The notes under the pieces are model-generated. The model saw only the letters and a program-made list of their open reading frames with translations, made no database searches and was not told where the DNA came from. Positions 17,865 to 26,704 of a DNA stretch of 64,000 bases are shown here, one piece after another. Both the position numbers and the translations under genes were made by a program. This DNA comes from Crocosphaera watsonii WH 8501 (lineage in GTDB: Bacteria; Cyanobacteriota; Cyanobacteriia; Cyanobacteriales; Microcystaceae), in contig NZ_AADV02000002.1 of the NCBI RefSeq assembly GCF_000167195.1, positions 124,001 through 188,000 on the forward strand. Direction: 5' to 3'. How positions within the stretch are numbered: the first letter of the stretch is position 1; each line of letters opens with the position of its first letter.

Positions 17865-19085
17865 TCAACGCCTTGCAAAAGCAGTGCCTTTGCTTGGTCT
17901 GACTCGAACTCCAGAAGCAGCAGCGAGATGCCCTCCCGCCAAAATTCGTAATCCTTCATCTTTGATATTTTTAGCAGCGTTTATGTCACGATCATGGGTA
18001 GTTTGACAATGCTCACAAGTCCAGGTTCTAACATTAAGTGGCAAACTGTCCACTTGTGTTAGGCATACGTTACAGGTCTTAGAGCCAGGAAAAAACCTAT
18101 CAACTTCAATGTAAGTTGTTCCTTCCCATTCTGCTTTATACTTAAGCATGGTGCAGAACATCCCCCAACCAGCGTCGCTAATAGACTTGGCTAGGCTATG
18201 GTTCTTAACCGCCGACCCACCTTGAATTGAATTCAAGGTGGAAAGCGGCGGTGCATTCCGCACCATGTTTTTGACCGCCAGATTTTCTACTACTATGACT
18301 TGGTTTTCGTCAACTAAATTACGACTTAGCTTGTGTAGAAAATCCTCACGACATCGGCTTATCTTTTCATGAACCTTAGCAACTTTAACTTTAGCTTTAT
18401 TACGGTTACTAGAGCATTCTTGCTTACGGCTAAGTTGTTTTTGTTTAATTGCTAACTTTTTCTCATACTTACGATAGTATTTAGGATTACCGTGCTTAGT
18501 ACCGTCGCTAGTTATAACGAAATGGGTTAACCCTACATCAATACCGACCGCCTTGCCTTGAGAGTTAGGCTCAGGCTTTTCTTTCCCATCATCGTACAAG
18601 CAAGAGGCGTAAAATTGACCAGAGGGGGTCATAGAAACAGTTACGGACTTAAGCTTACCTTGGGGCAATTTAGATACCTTACAGTAGACTTTCTTTATTT
18701 TAGGTAATGTTAAGTAGTCCCCTTCTAGCTTGATTCCTTGAGGAAATCTGATAGATTGTTTTTTATGCCTCTTCTTGAAATTAGGGTACTTGGCGCGCTT
18801 CCCAAAGAAGTTAAGAAACGCACTGGACAAGTCTAAAGCTACCTGCTGTAAAGCTTGTGAAGGTGCTTCAGGCAGCCATTCGTACTCTTCTTTAAGTGTA
18901 GGTAAAAGTTTAATGATGTCGTTGCGACTCAACCCTTTACCAGTGTCTTTGTAGGTTTGGCTTGTTAGGTTAAGAGCATAGTTGTAAAACCAACGAGCGC
19001 ACCCAAAAGACCTAATTAACAAGTCTTTTTGGGCTTCTGTTGGATATATACGGTACTTGTACGCTTTTAACCTTATCTTTACCAA
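17865..19085 (-). CDS. tnpB: TnpB, RNA-guided nuclease of an IS200/IS605-type element (no TnpA)
   Basis: A 406-residue TnpB. The N-terminal KAYKYRIYPTEAQKDLL and SFGCARWFYNYAL motifs are intact. The RuvC-like site has Asp183 (GIDVGLTHF), Glu267 (IVVENLAVKNM) and Asp365/367 (THDRDINAAKNI), with a zinc finger CNVC...CEHC at 338-360. Such proteins are RNA-guided DNA nucleases using an omega RNA from the element's right end. No tnpA is present, so it is an IS1341-type element. About 16 residues after Glu267 (APPLSTLNSIQGGSAV) are coded by a palindromic insert absent from the neighbouring TnpB. Start GTG/ATG choice: ATG-equivalent start at 19085 begins MVKIRLKAYKY. Confidence 0.93.
   Translation of the reverse strand: MVKIRLKAYKYRIYPTEAQKDLLIRSFGCARWFYNYALNLTSQTYKDTGKGLSRNDIIKLLPTLKEEYEWLPEAPSQALQQVALDLSSAFLNFFGKRAKYPNFKKRHKKQSIRFPQGIKLEGDYLTLPKIKKVYCKVSKLPQGKLKSVTVSMTPSGQFYASCLYDDGKEKPEPNSQGKAVGIDVGLTHFVITSDGTKHGNPKYYRKYEKKLAIKQKQLSRKQECSSNRNKAKVKVAKVHEKISRCREDFLHKLSRNLVDENQVIVVENLAVKNMVRNAPPLSTLNSIQGGSAVKNHSLAKSISDAGWGMFCTMLKYKAEWEGTTYIEVDRFFPGSKTCNVCLTQVDSLPLNVRTWTCEHCQTTHDRDINAAKNIKDEGLRILAGGHLAAASGVRVRPSKGTAFARR
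18208..18252. repeat. 45-bp palindromic insert within tnpB, in frame
   Basis: CCACCTTGAATT (18217-18228) and AATTCAAGGTGG (18230-18241) pair perfectly around one base. They are enclosed by ACCGCCG (18208-18214) and CGGCGGT (18246-18252). The paralogue at 21611-22500 lacks it. It adds about 16 codons without breaking the frame. Confidence 0.75.
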
Positions 19086-19141
19086 ACTTACGACACTATG
19101 TTAAACTAACCAGTTAGGTAATGTCAACCCCTAAATCAAGT

Positions 19142-19156
19142 CCCCCTAAAAGGGGG
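19142..19156. other. Left-end hairpin of the TnpB element
   Basis: CCCCCT-AAA-AGGGGG just upstream of tnpB. Subterminal imperfect or perfect hairpins are the recognition structures of IS200/IS605 ends. Confidence 0.5.
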
Positions 19157-19349
19157 AGGTTTTAAACCCAATTTTTCGATAAGTTGCAAAAATAACCAGA
19201 TCAACTCCGAACTCCGAAATCCGTTTGATAACTGAGCAACGATAACGCATGACAATTCGATACAATATTGTCAACGAGACATAATCAAGCTAAACTCTCG
19301 AACGAACACTATCCGCGATTAAATGGAGTAGCTGGAGAAACAAACACAC

Positions 19350-21572
19350 ATGGGCAAAGTAGTCGGCATTGATCTGGGGACAACTAATTCTGTCGTTGCA
19401 GTAATGGAAGGCGGAAAACCAGTCGTGATCGCCAACTCAGAAGGAATGCGTACTACCCCTTCTGTGGTTGGCTTCAATAAAGATGGAGAATTAGTCGTTG
19501 GACAAATGGCCAGACGACAAGCGGTTTTGAACCCCCAAAACACCTATTATGGGGTGAAGCGGTTTATGGGACGAAAATACCCAGAATTAACCCCCGAATC
19601 AAAACAAGTTCCCTACACCATCCGTCGGGATGAATACGGTAGCATTAAAATAAAATGTCCTCGCCTCAAAAAAGACTTTGCTCCCGAAGAAATTTCAGCT
19701 AAAATTCTCCGTAAATTGGCAGAAGAAGCGGAACGCTACTTAGGAGAACCTGTTACAGGAGCCGTGATCACCGTTCCGGCCTATTTTAACGATTCCCAAC
19801 GCCAAGCCACTCGGGACGCTGGCAGAATCGCTGGATTAGAGGTTTTACGAATTATCAACGAACCCACAGCAGCGTCATTGGCCTATGGGTTGGATCAAGA
19901 AAGGTCACAAAAAATTCTCGTCTTTGACTTAGGAGGAGGAACTTTCGATGTATCTGTGTTGGAAGTGGGAGATGGAGTGTTTGAAGTCAGAGCTACCAGT
20001 GGGGATACCCAACTAGGAGGAGGAGACTTTGATAAACGCATTGTCGATTGGTTGGCCGAGCAATTTTTAGAACAGGAAAAAGTCGACCTTCGTAAAGATA
20101 GACAAGCATTACAACGGCTGACAGAAGCAGCAGAAAAGGCGAAAATTGAGCTATCAGGGGTCAGTGTCACCGATATTAACCTCCCCTTCATTACTGCCAC
20201 CGAAGAGGGTTCCAAGCACATAGAAACCCGTCTGATGCGCCCTCAATTCGAGGATCTCTGCGGAGACTTAGTAAGTCGTCTCACTCGTCCCATTAAACGG
20301 GCTTTGAACGATGCTAGATTAACCCCTGTACAGATCGATGAGGTGGTGTTAGTGGGTGGGGGGACTAGAATGCCCATGATCAAAGCCCTGGTACGGAGTT
20401 TTATCGATAAAGAACCCAACGAAAATGTTAACCCCGATGAAGTAGTAGCGGTGGGGGCGGCCATTCAATCGGGTATTTTGGCAGGGGAAGTGAAAGAAAT
20501 CTTGTTATTGGATGTTACTCCTCTGTCTTTGGGTTTGGAAACCATTGGAGGTGTCACTAAAAAGTTGATACCCCGTAACACCACTATTCCTGTACGTCGT
20601 TCCGATATCTTTTCTACTGGGGAAAATAATCAAACTATGGTAGAGGTTCATGTGGTGCAAGGAGAAAGGGAAATGTCTAAGGATAATAAATCCTTGGGAC
20701 GGTTTAAATTAACAGGGATACCACCAGCACCAAGGGGCATTCCTCAAGTGCAGGTAGCTTTTGATATCGACGCTAACGGAATTTTACAGGTGACGGCACG
20801 CGATCGCACCACAGGCAGAGAACAAAGTGTGGTGGTTCAAGGTGCTTCTACTCTTAGCGAAGGGGAAATTAATCGGATGATTAATGAAGCAGCGGAGTTT
20901 GCTGAGGAAGATAGACAGAGAAGGGAAAGGATCGAAAAACGGAATAAGGCCAAAGCTCTAACGGATCAGGCATTACGTCGTTTAAAAGACGTTACTTTGG
21001 ACTTTGGAACCCAATTTACCAGTGGTTATCGTCGTCAAATCGAAGCTTTAAATGCAGAGATCATGGATAGTTTAGATAAAGACGACGAAAGACGACTAGA
21101 TCGGGCGCAAGCAGACTTAGAAGATGTTTTGTACGAACTGAAGCGAGAAGTGCGTTTACAATATGAGGATGAAGAAGATGAGGGCATTTTTGATTCTATC
21201 CGTCGTACCCTAGTGGGAGACGATGAGGACGACTATCCTTATACTCCCCGTGGTTCAAGTTATGGTAACGATTATGATACACCCCGTTATCCAGAAAGAT
21301 CAGACTATGGACAACCCCGTTACGATGAACGTCGTTATGATGAGCGTCAAACCTATGGTTCTCCTCCTTCTCGTTATGAACGCAATGATCGTTACGATGA
21401 CGAATACGATGAATGGGACAGCGGCGATCGCCCCAGTCCCCGATCCCGTCGTCCTTCTCCTGAACCCCGTCGCTATCCTCCCAAAGACTCCGATAGCTAT
21501 TACACCCGCGATCGCTCCCGTCGTATTCCCAAAGAAAACCAATGGGATGAAGAGGATGATGATTGGTTTTGA
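19350..21572 (+). CDS. dnaK: DnaK chaperone with long acidic/Arg-Tyr-rich tail (DnaK3-like)
   Basis: A 740-residue Hsp70. The ATPase domain (1-380) has [39 protein letters not shown] and VGGGTRMP. The substrate domain follows to about 530, then the helical lid. It is about 100 residues longer than classical DnaK. The extra tail (about 610-740) is charged, low complexity and rich in Arg, Tyr, Asp and Pro. Cyanobacterial DnaK3 (thylakoid-associated and essential in Synechocystis) has the same start [20 protein letters not shown] and a long tail, so I assign this type. A GGAG lies 12 bp before ATG 19350. A TnpB element sits right after the stop, so any former downstream co-chaperone gene is not adjacent. 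Confidence 0.95.
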   Translation: MGKVVGIDLGTTNSVVAVMEGGKPVVIANSEGMRTTPSVVGFNKDGELVVGQMARRQAVLNPQNTYYGVKRFMGRKYPELTPESKQVPYTIRRDEYGSIKIKCPRLKKDFAPEEISAKILRKLAEEAERYLGEPVTGAVITVPAYFNDSQRQATRDAGRIAGLEVLRIINEPTAASLAYGLDQERSQKILVFDLGGGTFDVSVLEVGDGVFEVRATSGDTQLGGGDFDKRIVDWLAEQFLEQEKVDLRKDRQALQRLTEAAEKAKIELSGVSVTDINLPFITATEEGSKHIETRLMRPQFEDLCGDLVSRLTRPIKRALNDARLTPVQIDEVVLVGGGTRMPMIKALVRSFIDKEPNENVNPDEVVAVGAAIQSGILAGEVKEILLLDVTPLSLGLETIGGVTKKLIPRNTTIPVRRSDIFSTGENNQTMVEVHVVQGEREMSKDNKSLGRFKLTGIPPAPRGIPQVQVAFDIDANGILQVTARDRTTGREQSVVVQGASTLSEGEINRMINEAAEFAEEDRQRRERIEKRNKAKALTDQALRRLKDVTLDFGTQFTSGYRRQIEALNAEIMDSLDKDDERRLDRAQADLEDVLYELKREVRLQYEDEEDEGIFDSIRRTLVGDDEDDYPYTPRGSSYGNDYDTPRYPERSDYGQPRYDERRYDERQTYGSPPSRYERNDRYDDEYDEWDSGDRPSPRSRRPSPEPRRYPPKDSDSYYTRDRSRRIPKENQWDEEDDDWF

Positions 21573-21579
21573 ACTACCA

Positions 21580-21604
21580 CACGCTGACGCAAGCGTACAG
21601 CGTG
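21580..21604. other. Right-end hairpin of the second TnpB element
   Basis: CACGCTG and CAGCGTG enclose a nested ACGC/GCGT pair, lying between the dnaK stop and the TnpB stop. This is the usual place of the IS200/IS605 right-end hairpin and the 3' end of the omega RNA. Confidence 0.5.
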
Positions 21605-21610
21605 GGTTTC

Positions 21611-22500
21611 CTACCCAGAGACAAGCACAGTAGTAGATTTCTTGCGTCCTCTATTACTGCGGCTTACAGTCTGGCGATAGGCTTTGTCCCGTGTCCCACA
21701 GGTCAAAATTCGTAGTCCCTCTTCTCTGAGGTTAATTGCAGCATTAACATCCCTGTCGTGTGTTGTATGGCAGTTATTACAAGTCCATTTTCTGACATCA
21801 AGGGGTAAACTACCCACTTGATTTAAGCAAACATGACAAGTCTTTGAGGAAGGGAAAAACCGATCAACTTCAAGATAGGTTTTTCCATCTTGTTCTGCTT
21901 TGTATTTAAGCATGGTCATGAACATTCCCCATCCCACTTGTCCTATGGCTTTAGCCAGACAATGGTTTTTCATCATACCTTTAACGTTAAGATTTTCTGT
22001 CACAATGACTTGGTTATCGTCAACAATCCTACGAGAGAGTTTGTGTAGAAAATCCTCACGACAGTTAGCTATTTTACGGTGTACTTTTGCAACTTTCCTT
22101 CTAGCGTTATTACGGTTATTAGAACCTTTTTGTTTTCTAGATAGTTATTGCTGCTTAAGTTTTAAGTTCTTTTCATATTTGGTGAGAAATCTTGGATTAT
22201 CAAATTTAGAGGCATCACTGGTAATAGCAAAATGGGTTAAGCCTACGTCAATACCGACTGCTTTTCCTTCTGTTGATGCTTCTGGCTTTTCTTTACCATC
22301 ATCAAATAAGATAGAAGCAAAGTATTGACCACAACAGTTTTTACTGATAGTTACAGTTTTAATCTTACCCTCAATAGGTCTATGGATAACTGCTTTTACA
22401 TCTCCAATTTTAGGAATTTTCAAGTAGTTATCAAATACTTTGACGTTTTGAGGGTACTGTATAGACTGCCTACCACGTTTCGACTTAAATCTAGGATACT
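21611..22500 (-). pseudogene. TnpB pseudogene (N-terminus lost, one in-frame stop)
   Basis: Related to the TnpB at 17865-19085. IS5-like copy D removed about the first 100 residues; the remaining part begins KYPRFKSKRGRQSIQYP. RuvC Asp (GIDVGLTHF), Glu (IVTENLNVKGM), the zinc finger CHVC...CNNC and HDRDVNAA are still readable. A TAA stop interrupts LKLKQQ-stop-LSRKQKG at about 22145, probably from CAA. The C-terminal extension (TRDKAYRQTVSRSNRGRKK) differs from that of its neighbour. The frame upstream is extended into the IS through VKSGINFGETF. It lies in the 3' region of dnaK on the opposite strand. Confidence 0.88.
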
Positions 22501-22502
22501 TA

Positions 22503-24193
22503 GGGTTTGCTGAAAAAGTTTCTCCAAAATTTATGCCACTTTTGACCAAGAATTTTCTGACAAATCAATAAGTTTTAGTACATAAAAATTGTTTAAAGTA
22601 TAATCAAAATTAATGAAAGGTGGTTTAATGAGTTCCCCTGTTCTATTATTAGTAAATAAGGACAAAAAAAGCGACAAAAACTGCCTCAGAAGTTTAGAAA
22701 GATTGACAACTAAAAATGTAATAGCAATAGATGTAATGGAGGTTTCAGGGAGTTTTGTCATCACGAGATTTAGGCTAAATCTTCGTTTAGCTTGTCCAAA
22801 CTTTCCCTCAATAGCATTACGGAAGCATTCATCGGAGTGGGCTTGTTTCTTTTCTTCTTCACTGACATTTTTCGGAGGTCTTCCTAACTTCGGACCACTG
22901 ATTCTTATACCTCTTTCCTTACACCAATTTCTGTTTTCCCTAGTTCGATAAATTTTATCTACATGGACGGATTCGGGATAATAGCCAAACGTTTCTTTAT
23001 ACTTTTCTACTTGTTCTTTTAAATGACAAGATTCATTGAAGTTTTCCAAACTTATTTTGTCTAGAAACACATAGTTATCTACACAGCTTACTGAGAGTTT
23101 AGCTCCAAACTCTATTGGTTTTCCTGCTTTTCCCCTCACTATTGGACGAATATGCGGTTGAGTTAAACTTACAATTCTTTGAGGAACACTCTGGGTCTTA
23201 TTCTCCCACATTGACTGTTGTTGTTCATAAACTTTTTTGATAGTCTCTAGACAATTTTTCTGTCTTTTACTCAGATTTTCCTGGGAAGCCCCAGCTTGAA
23301 TTAAGTCTTCTATATTTCCTAAATTTTTCTTAAGGTATTTTAACTGTTTCCCGATAGCTTTTCTTCTTTCTTGATAAGATACTTTTCGTTTTTTAGCTAC
23401 TTTTAAGTATTCCTTTCTAGCAATTTTTCTAGAAGTTCTCGGCTTTTTTCTCAATTTTACTCTTAATGGTTTATAAAGATTATCTATTATTCTTTCTGTC
23501 TCAATTCTGGCTTGATTTAATATGCCTAAATCCGTTGGGTATTTGATGTCTGCTGGCGCACAAGTCGCATCTAAAATTAGTTTACCTTTATTTTTTATTT
23601 TTTCTCCTTTTTCTTGGAGACAATCCTTTTTTTTTACTTCTTTATCACTCTTGTCTATTTCTCTTTTTACTATTTTTTTATTGATTTTGTTTATCAATTC
23701 TCCATCAATTCTTTTCCTAAAATGAACTAGCATTGAAGATTCCAGTGGTGGCTCTTGTTGATAACAATTTAAACCTATAAAGTATTGTAGATAGGGATTT
23801 TCTCTAATCTGTTCTATATTTTCTCTATCACTTGTTCCTAATTTTTCCTTAATAATTAATGTCCCTAATGCCATTCTAAATAGTTTGGCTGGCGCACCTT
23901 TTTCTGCTGAAAAAAGTTTAGCATATTCTTCCTCAAAATCATCCCAAGGTATCAACTCTGCCATGATTACCCAACGATTATTGGGGGACAATTTGCCCTC
24001 GAAAGGTAATTCAAATTTTTCTGGGGGCGGTAAAGGTTGCTCCTCTTTTCGATACATTTGTTCTTGACCAACAACTGGGAGGTGTTTCTACCAATTATAG
24101 CGGTTTGTAGCCGACAAAGCTGATCTTTTTTGCGATCGCGAATATGGGTGTAACCTTTTAAAGAATAGGGTTTTGCTTTTATTCAGCAAACCC
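22503..24193 (-). mobile_element. IS5/IS1182-type insertion sequence, copy D (complete, 1691 bp)
   Basis: Same ends and TA flanks as the other copies. The left flank is a TnpB gene missing its start and the right flank is the last 40 codons of an unrelated membrane protein. Confidence 0.92.
22531..24057 (-). CDS. IS5/IS1182-type DDE transposase, copy D
   Basis: A full-length 508-residue transposase with all three acidic residues (in DATCAPADIK, SVHVDKIYR and FRNAIEGKFGQ). Private changes relative to other copies are DRENIEQ and GASQENL. The DKISLENF variant is shared with copy A, suggesting that A and D are closer to each other than to C. Likely able to supply transposase. Confidence 0.93.
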   Translation of the reverse strand: MYRKEEQPLPPPEKFELPFEGKLSPNNRWVIMAELIPWDDFEEEYAKLFSAEKGAPAKLFRMALGTLIIKEKLGTSDRENIEQIRENPYLQYFIGLNCYQQEPPLESSMLVHFRKRIDGELINKINKKIVKREIDKSDKEVKKKDCLQEKGEKIKNKGKLILDATCAPADIKYPTDLGILNQARIETERIIDNLYKPLRVKLRKKPRTSRKIARKEYLKVAKKRKVSYQERRKAIGKQLKYLKKNLGNIEDLIQAGASQENLSKRQKNCLETIKKVYEQQQSMWENKTQSVPQRIVSLTQPHIRPIVRGKAGKPIEFGAKLSVSCVDNYVFLDKISLENFNESCHLKEQVEKYKETFGYYPESVHVDKIYRTRENRNWCKERGIRISGPKLGRPPKNVSEEEKKQAHSDECFRNAIEGKFGQAKRRFSLNLVMTKLPETSITSIAITFLVVNLSKLLRQFLSLFLSLFTNNRTGELIKPPFINFDYTLNNFYVLKLIDLSENSWSKVA

Positions 24194-24195
24194 TA

Positions 24196-24318
24196 ATTAC
24201 AGGTTTACTTGCTTCTGGTTTACCCTTAACAGGAATGTTACTTTATCCCCCTTTAAGATTAAGACAATTAAAAGCTCAATATCGCCGTCAAGAATCTAAA
24301 AAATTGATTGAACCGTAA
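24196..24318 (+). pseudogene. Membrane protein, last ~40 residues only
   Basis: The frame is open from the IS boundary and reads GLLASGLPLTGMLLYPPLRL, then RLRQLKAQYRRQESKKLIEP and a stop. One membrane helix is followed by a basic cytoplasmic tail. PepSY-type and cytochrome-like membrane proteins can end this way, but the piece is too short to assign. The rest of the gene is absent. Confidence 0.5.
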
Positions 24319-24342
24319 CAGTTTTAATTTAATACAGAGTTT

Positions 24343-24363
24343 GGGCATAATAGTATTATGCCC
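24343..24363. repeat. 21-bp palindrome of a GGGCATAATA repeat
   Basis: GGGCATAATA-G-TATTATGCCC, followed by CCCTAC and, 40 bp on, GTAGGGG, so two nested inverted repeats fill most of the gap before the Uma2 gene. A degenerate relative (GGGACATAATATTATTATGG) is at 11267-11286. Confidence 0.55.
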
Positions 24364-24449
24364 CTACGAGGATGAGAATTTATGAATGATTTGTTGTAGG
24401 GGTTTAATACTATTAAAACCACTCCACCTGTGTATAACATCAAAAAATC

Positions 24450-25094
24450 ATGCTAACCACTGACAAACCTACTAACCCAAAAGCTGATCGAGTTGTTTTA
24501 TATCATATTGGTTGGCAACAATTTAATAACTTATTAAAAGACTTAGGAAATAACCGTTCCGCTAGAATAGCTTATGATCAAGGAACATTAGAAATTATGA
24601 CCCCTTTACCCGAACATGAATATTTTAAAGAAAGAATCAGCGATACAATTAAGGATGCTGCTGACATATTAGACTTAGACTTTGAATGTTTAGGATCAAG
24701 CACATGGAAACGAGAAATTAAACAAGCAGGAGTTGAACCGGATAACTGTTTCTACTTCCAAAACGAACCCTTAATTAGAGGGAAATTAACCTTTGACTTA
24801 AATCAAGATCCTCCCCCAGATTTAGCTTTAGAAATTGATTTAACCAGTAAATCTTTAGATCGCTTGCCAATTTATGCTCGTTTAGGCGTTCCTGAAATAT
24901 GGTGTTATGATTCTGGCAAACTAAAAATTTATCAATTAGAAAAAGAAACTTATATCGAAACAGAAAAGAGTTTTATTTTTCCTGCTCTTAACATTAAAGA
25001 AATTCCCAGATTAATTGAATCATACCGTGAGTTAGGAAGACATACTTTCCGCAAAGCTGTTAGGGAATGGGTGAAAGAACAAATTATGATTTAA
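24450..25094 (+). CDS. Uma2 family (DUF820) putative restriction endonuclease
   Basis: A 214-residue Uma2 protein, a PD-(D/E)XK nuclease-fold family strongly expanded in cyanobacteria. Motifs seen are RIAYDQGTLEIMTPLPEHE near residues 40-58, GVEPDNCFYF, then DPPPDLALEID with the catalytic acidic residues, and SLDRLPIYARLGVPEIWCYD. Length is typical. Cellular role is not established. Its 3' end overlaps that of the convergent glycosyltransferase gene by 4 bp. The start is ATG 24450. Confidence 0.88.
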   Translation: MLTTDKPTNPKADRVVLYHIGWQQFNNLLKDLGNNRSARIAYDQGTLEIMTPLPEHEYFKERISDTIKDAADILDLDFECLGSSTWKREIKQAGVEPDNCFYFQNEPLIRGKLTFDLNQDPPPDLALEIDLTSKSLDRLPIYARLGVPEIWCYDSGKLKIYQLEKETYIETEKSFIFPALNIKEIPRLIESYRELGRHTFRKAVREWVKEQIMI

Positions 25095-26650
25095 GTCTTT
25101 TTCTCAATTTCAACTAAACGATAACGTTCAACATCATTAAGGTCTTTGAAAGAATGAATAAATTTTTCTTGATAACCCTTATTCTCGATAATTTCTCCAT
25201 CCTCTCCTTTAGGGTTATCTCTATCGGACTCCCCATAAAGAAGATAAAGACAGCTAGTATTAAGAGTTTCTAATTTCTCCAAGTCTTTAATTTTCCATCT
25301 TCCCATATCTAATTTATTTTGAACAACATCTACCCCATATTGTTGATATTGACTGGGAGGCATTTGGGCAAAAAATGGGATCATGATATAAGCATAAGTT
25401 CCATAAACATGATCACTATAAACAATACATTCATAAGAAGTTTTTTCAGCATAGCTGATGGTTTCTCCTAAAGTTGATAACCAAACATCTGTATGCCAAC
25501 GGGGATATTCAAAGACATATCGCTGAGAATAAATAACTAAATTAGCGAACATAACTCCCATGAGCAAAAATATGGCAGCCTTTTTCCATATACCTTGAGA
25601 AAAGTCAGTTATTTTACCAACAGCATAACCAGAAATAATCGCAAATAATGGAGTAACTAGTAAAGTCCTAACCGCACTCTCTGGAGAAATAAAAGCAGCA
25701 GGAATGGGGTATAATACTAACCATATATATAAGATCCATTTATGATAGGTTTTCTCTTTAATCAGGAGTAGTAAACCTGCCAAAATTAAGGGTATTTGAA
25801 ATGAGTAAAGTCCGGCCATATTATTAATCTTATGACGAGGACTGGGATCACCTTCAAAAAACAAGAAATCTAAACTAAAATAGGAAAAATAATCACTAAC
25901 AATTTTATTAAAATCTGTTTGAATTCCTACTGTATTAGCTCTAGCCATTCCTTCGGGAGATAATTGATAAATAATTTGAGGAATAAATAGAATAGAAAAA
26001 GCAATTAAAGCCCACGTTGTATAATATCGATTTTTCCAAAGATGTTCCCAATATATAGCACCTAATCCCAGTAAGAATAAAGGAATAAAAACTCTAGAAG
26101 AATTGTACGTATAGATACTAATACAAAATAGTAAACTTGAAGCAACTAACCATTTGGGCTGCTTAAAACTCTTGAAAAATAAGAAAAGACTTAAACAAAA
26201 TAAACAGGGAACCAAAATCGCTCGAAACGTGACACGACTAAAATGTATATGCCAGGGTAATATTGCTAAAAATAGAGCAGATAAGAGACCTATTTTTTGA
26301 TTAAAAATTTCTTTAGCAAGATGGTACACTATGAAAACTGTTAAGGTTCCAATCACAGCGGAAGTAATTCTTGCTCCAAAAGTGGTTAATCCAAATAGTT
26401 TAATGAAGGGAACCATGAGGTACGTATAAAGTCCTTCACGGTAATCATTAGCTGATTTAAAATACCACGGTAAAAACTCTCCATATTGATCCCGTAAAGT
26501 ATGAAGAATTGAATAAGCATCGTAAGCATTGGATGCTTCATCGGTAAACAAACCACTGGGTATGCTTCCTAGAAATACTACTCTTAATAGTAAAGCGGTA
26601 ATTAAGATAGCTGGCAAATAGAGGGAAGTATTTTTAAATTTAGTTAACAT
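25091..26650 (-). CDS. Membrane glycosyltransferase, GT39/ArnT-PMT-like (GT-C fold)
   Basis: A 519-residue polytopic membrane protein with about ten hydrophobic segments. After the first helix comes the extracytoplasmic loop SGLFTDEASNAYDAYSIL, with the Asp-Glu pair that is catalytic in GT-C enzymes using polyprenyl-phosphate sugars. A further motif is LPWHIHFSRVTFRAIL. The soluble C-terminal part (about 390-519) faces the periplasm. It is probably involved in glycosylating surface polysaccharide, lipid or protein. It is followed upstream on the same strand by a second membrane glycosyltransferase 54 bp away, suggesting one transcript. Confidence 0.85.
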   Translation of the reverse strand: MLTKFKNTSLYLPAILITALLLRVVFLGSIPSGLFTDEASNAYDAYSILHTLRDQYGEFLPWYFKSANDYREGLYTYLMVPFIKLFGLTTFGARITSAVIGTLTVFIVYHLAKEIFNQKIGLLSALFLAILPWHIHFSRVTFRAILVPCLFCLSLFLFFKSFKQPKWLVASSLLFCISIYTYNSSRVFIPLFLLGLGAIYWEHLWKNRYYTTWALIAFSILFIPQIIYQLSPEGMARANTVGIQTDFNKIVSDYFSYFSLDFLFFEGDPSPRHKINNMAGLYSFQIPLILAGLLLLIKEKTYHKWILYIWLVLYPIPAAFISPESAVRTLLVTPLFAIISGYAVGKITDFSQGIWKKAAIFLLMGVMFANLVIYSQRYVFEYPRWHTDVWLSTLGETISYAEKTSYECIVYSDHVYGTYAYIMIPFFAQMPPSQYQQYGVDVVQNKLDMGRWKIKDLEKLETLNTSCLYLLYGESDRDNPKGEDGEIIENKGYQEKFIHSFKDLNDVERYRLVEIEKKT

Positions 26651-26704
26651 TTTACAATTTAAGATTTTTGGCTAAGAAAACAGAAAAAATCAGTAAACTA
26701 CCTA

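Noticed and set aside
21223-21633. Met/Val-rich frame overlapping the end of dnaK
   Set aside because: It is the +1 frame of the low-complexity dnaK tail.
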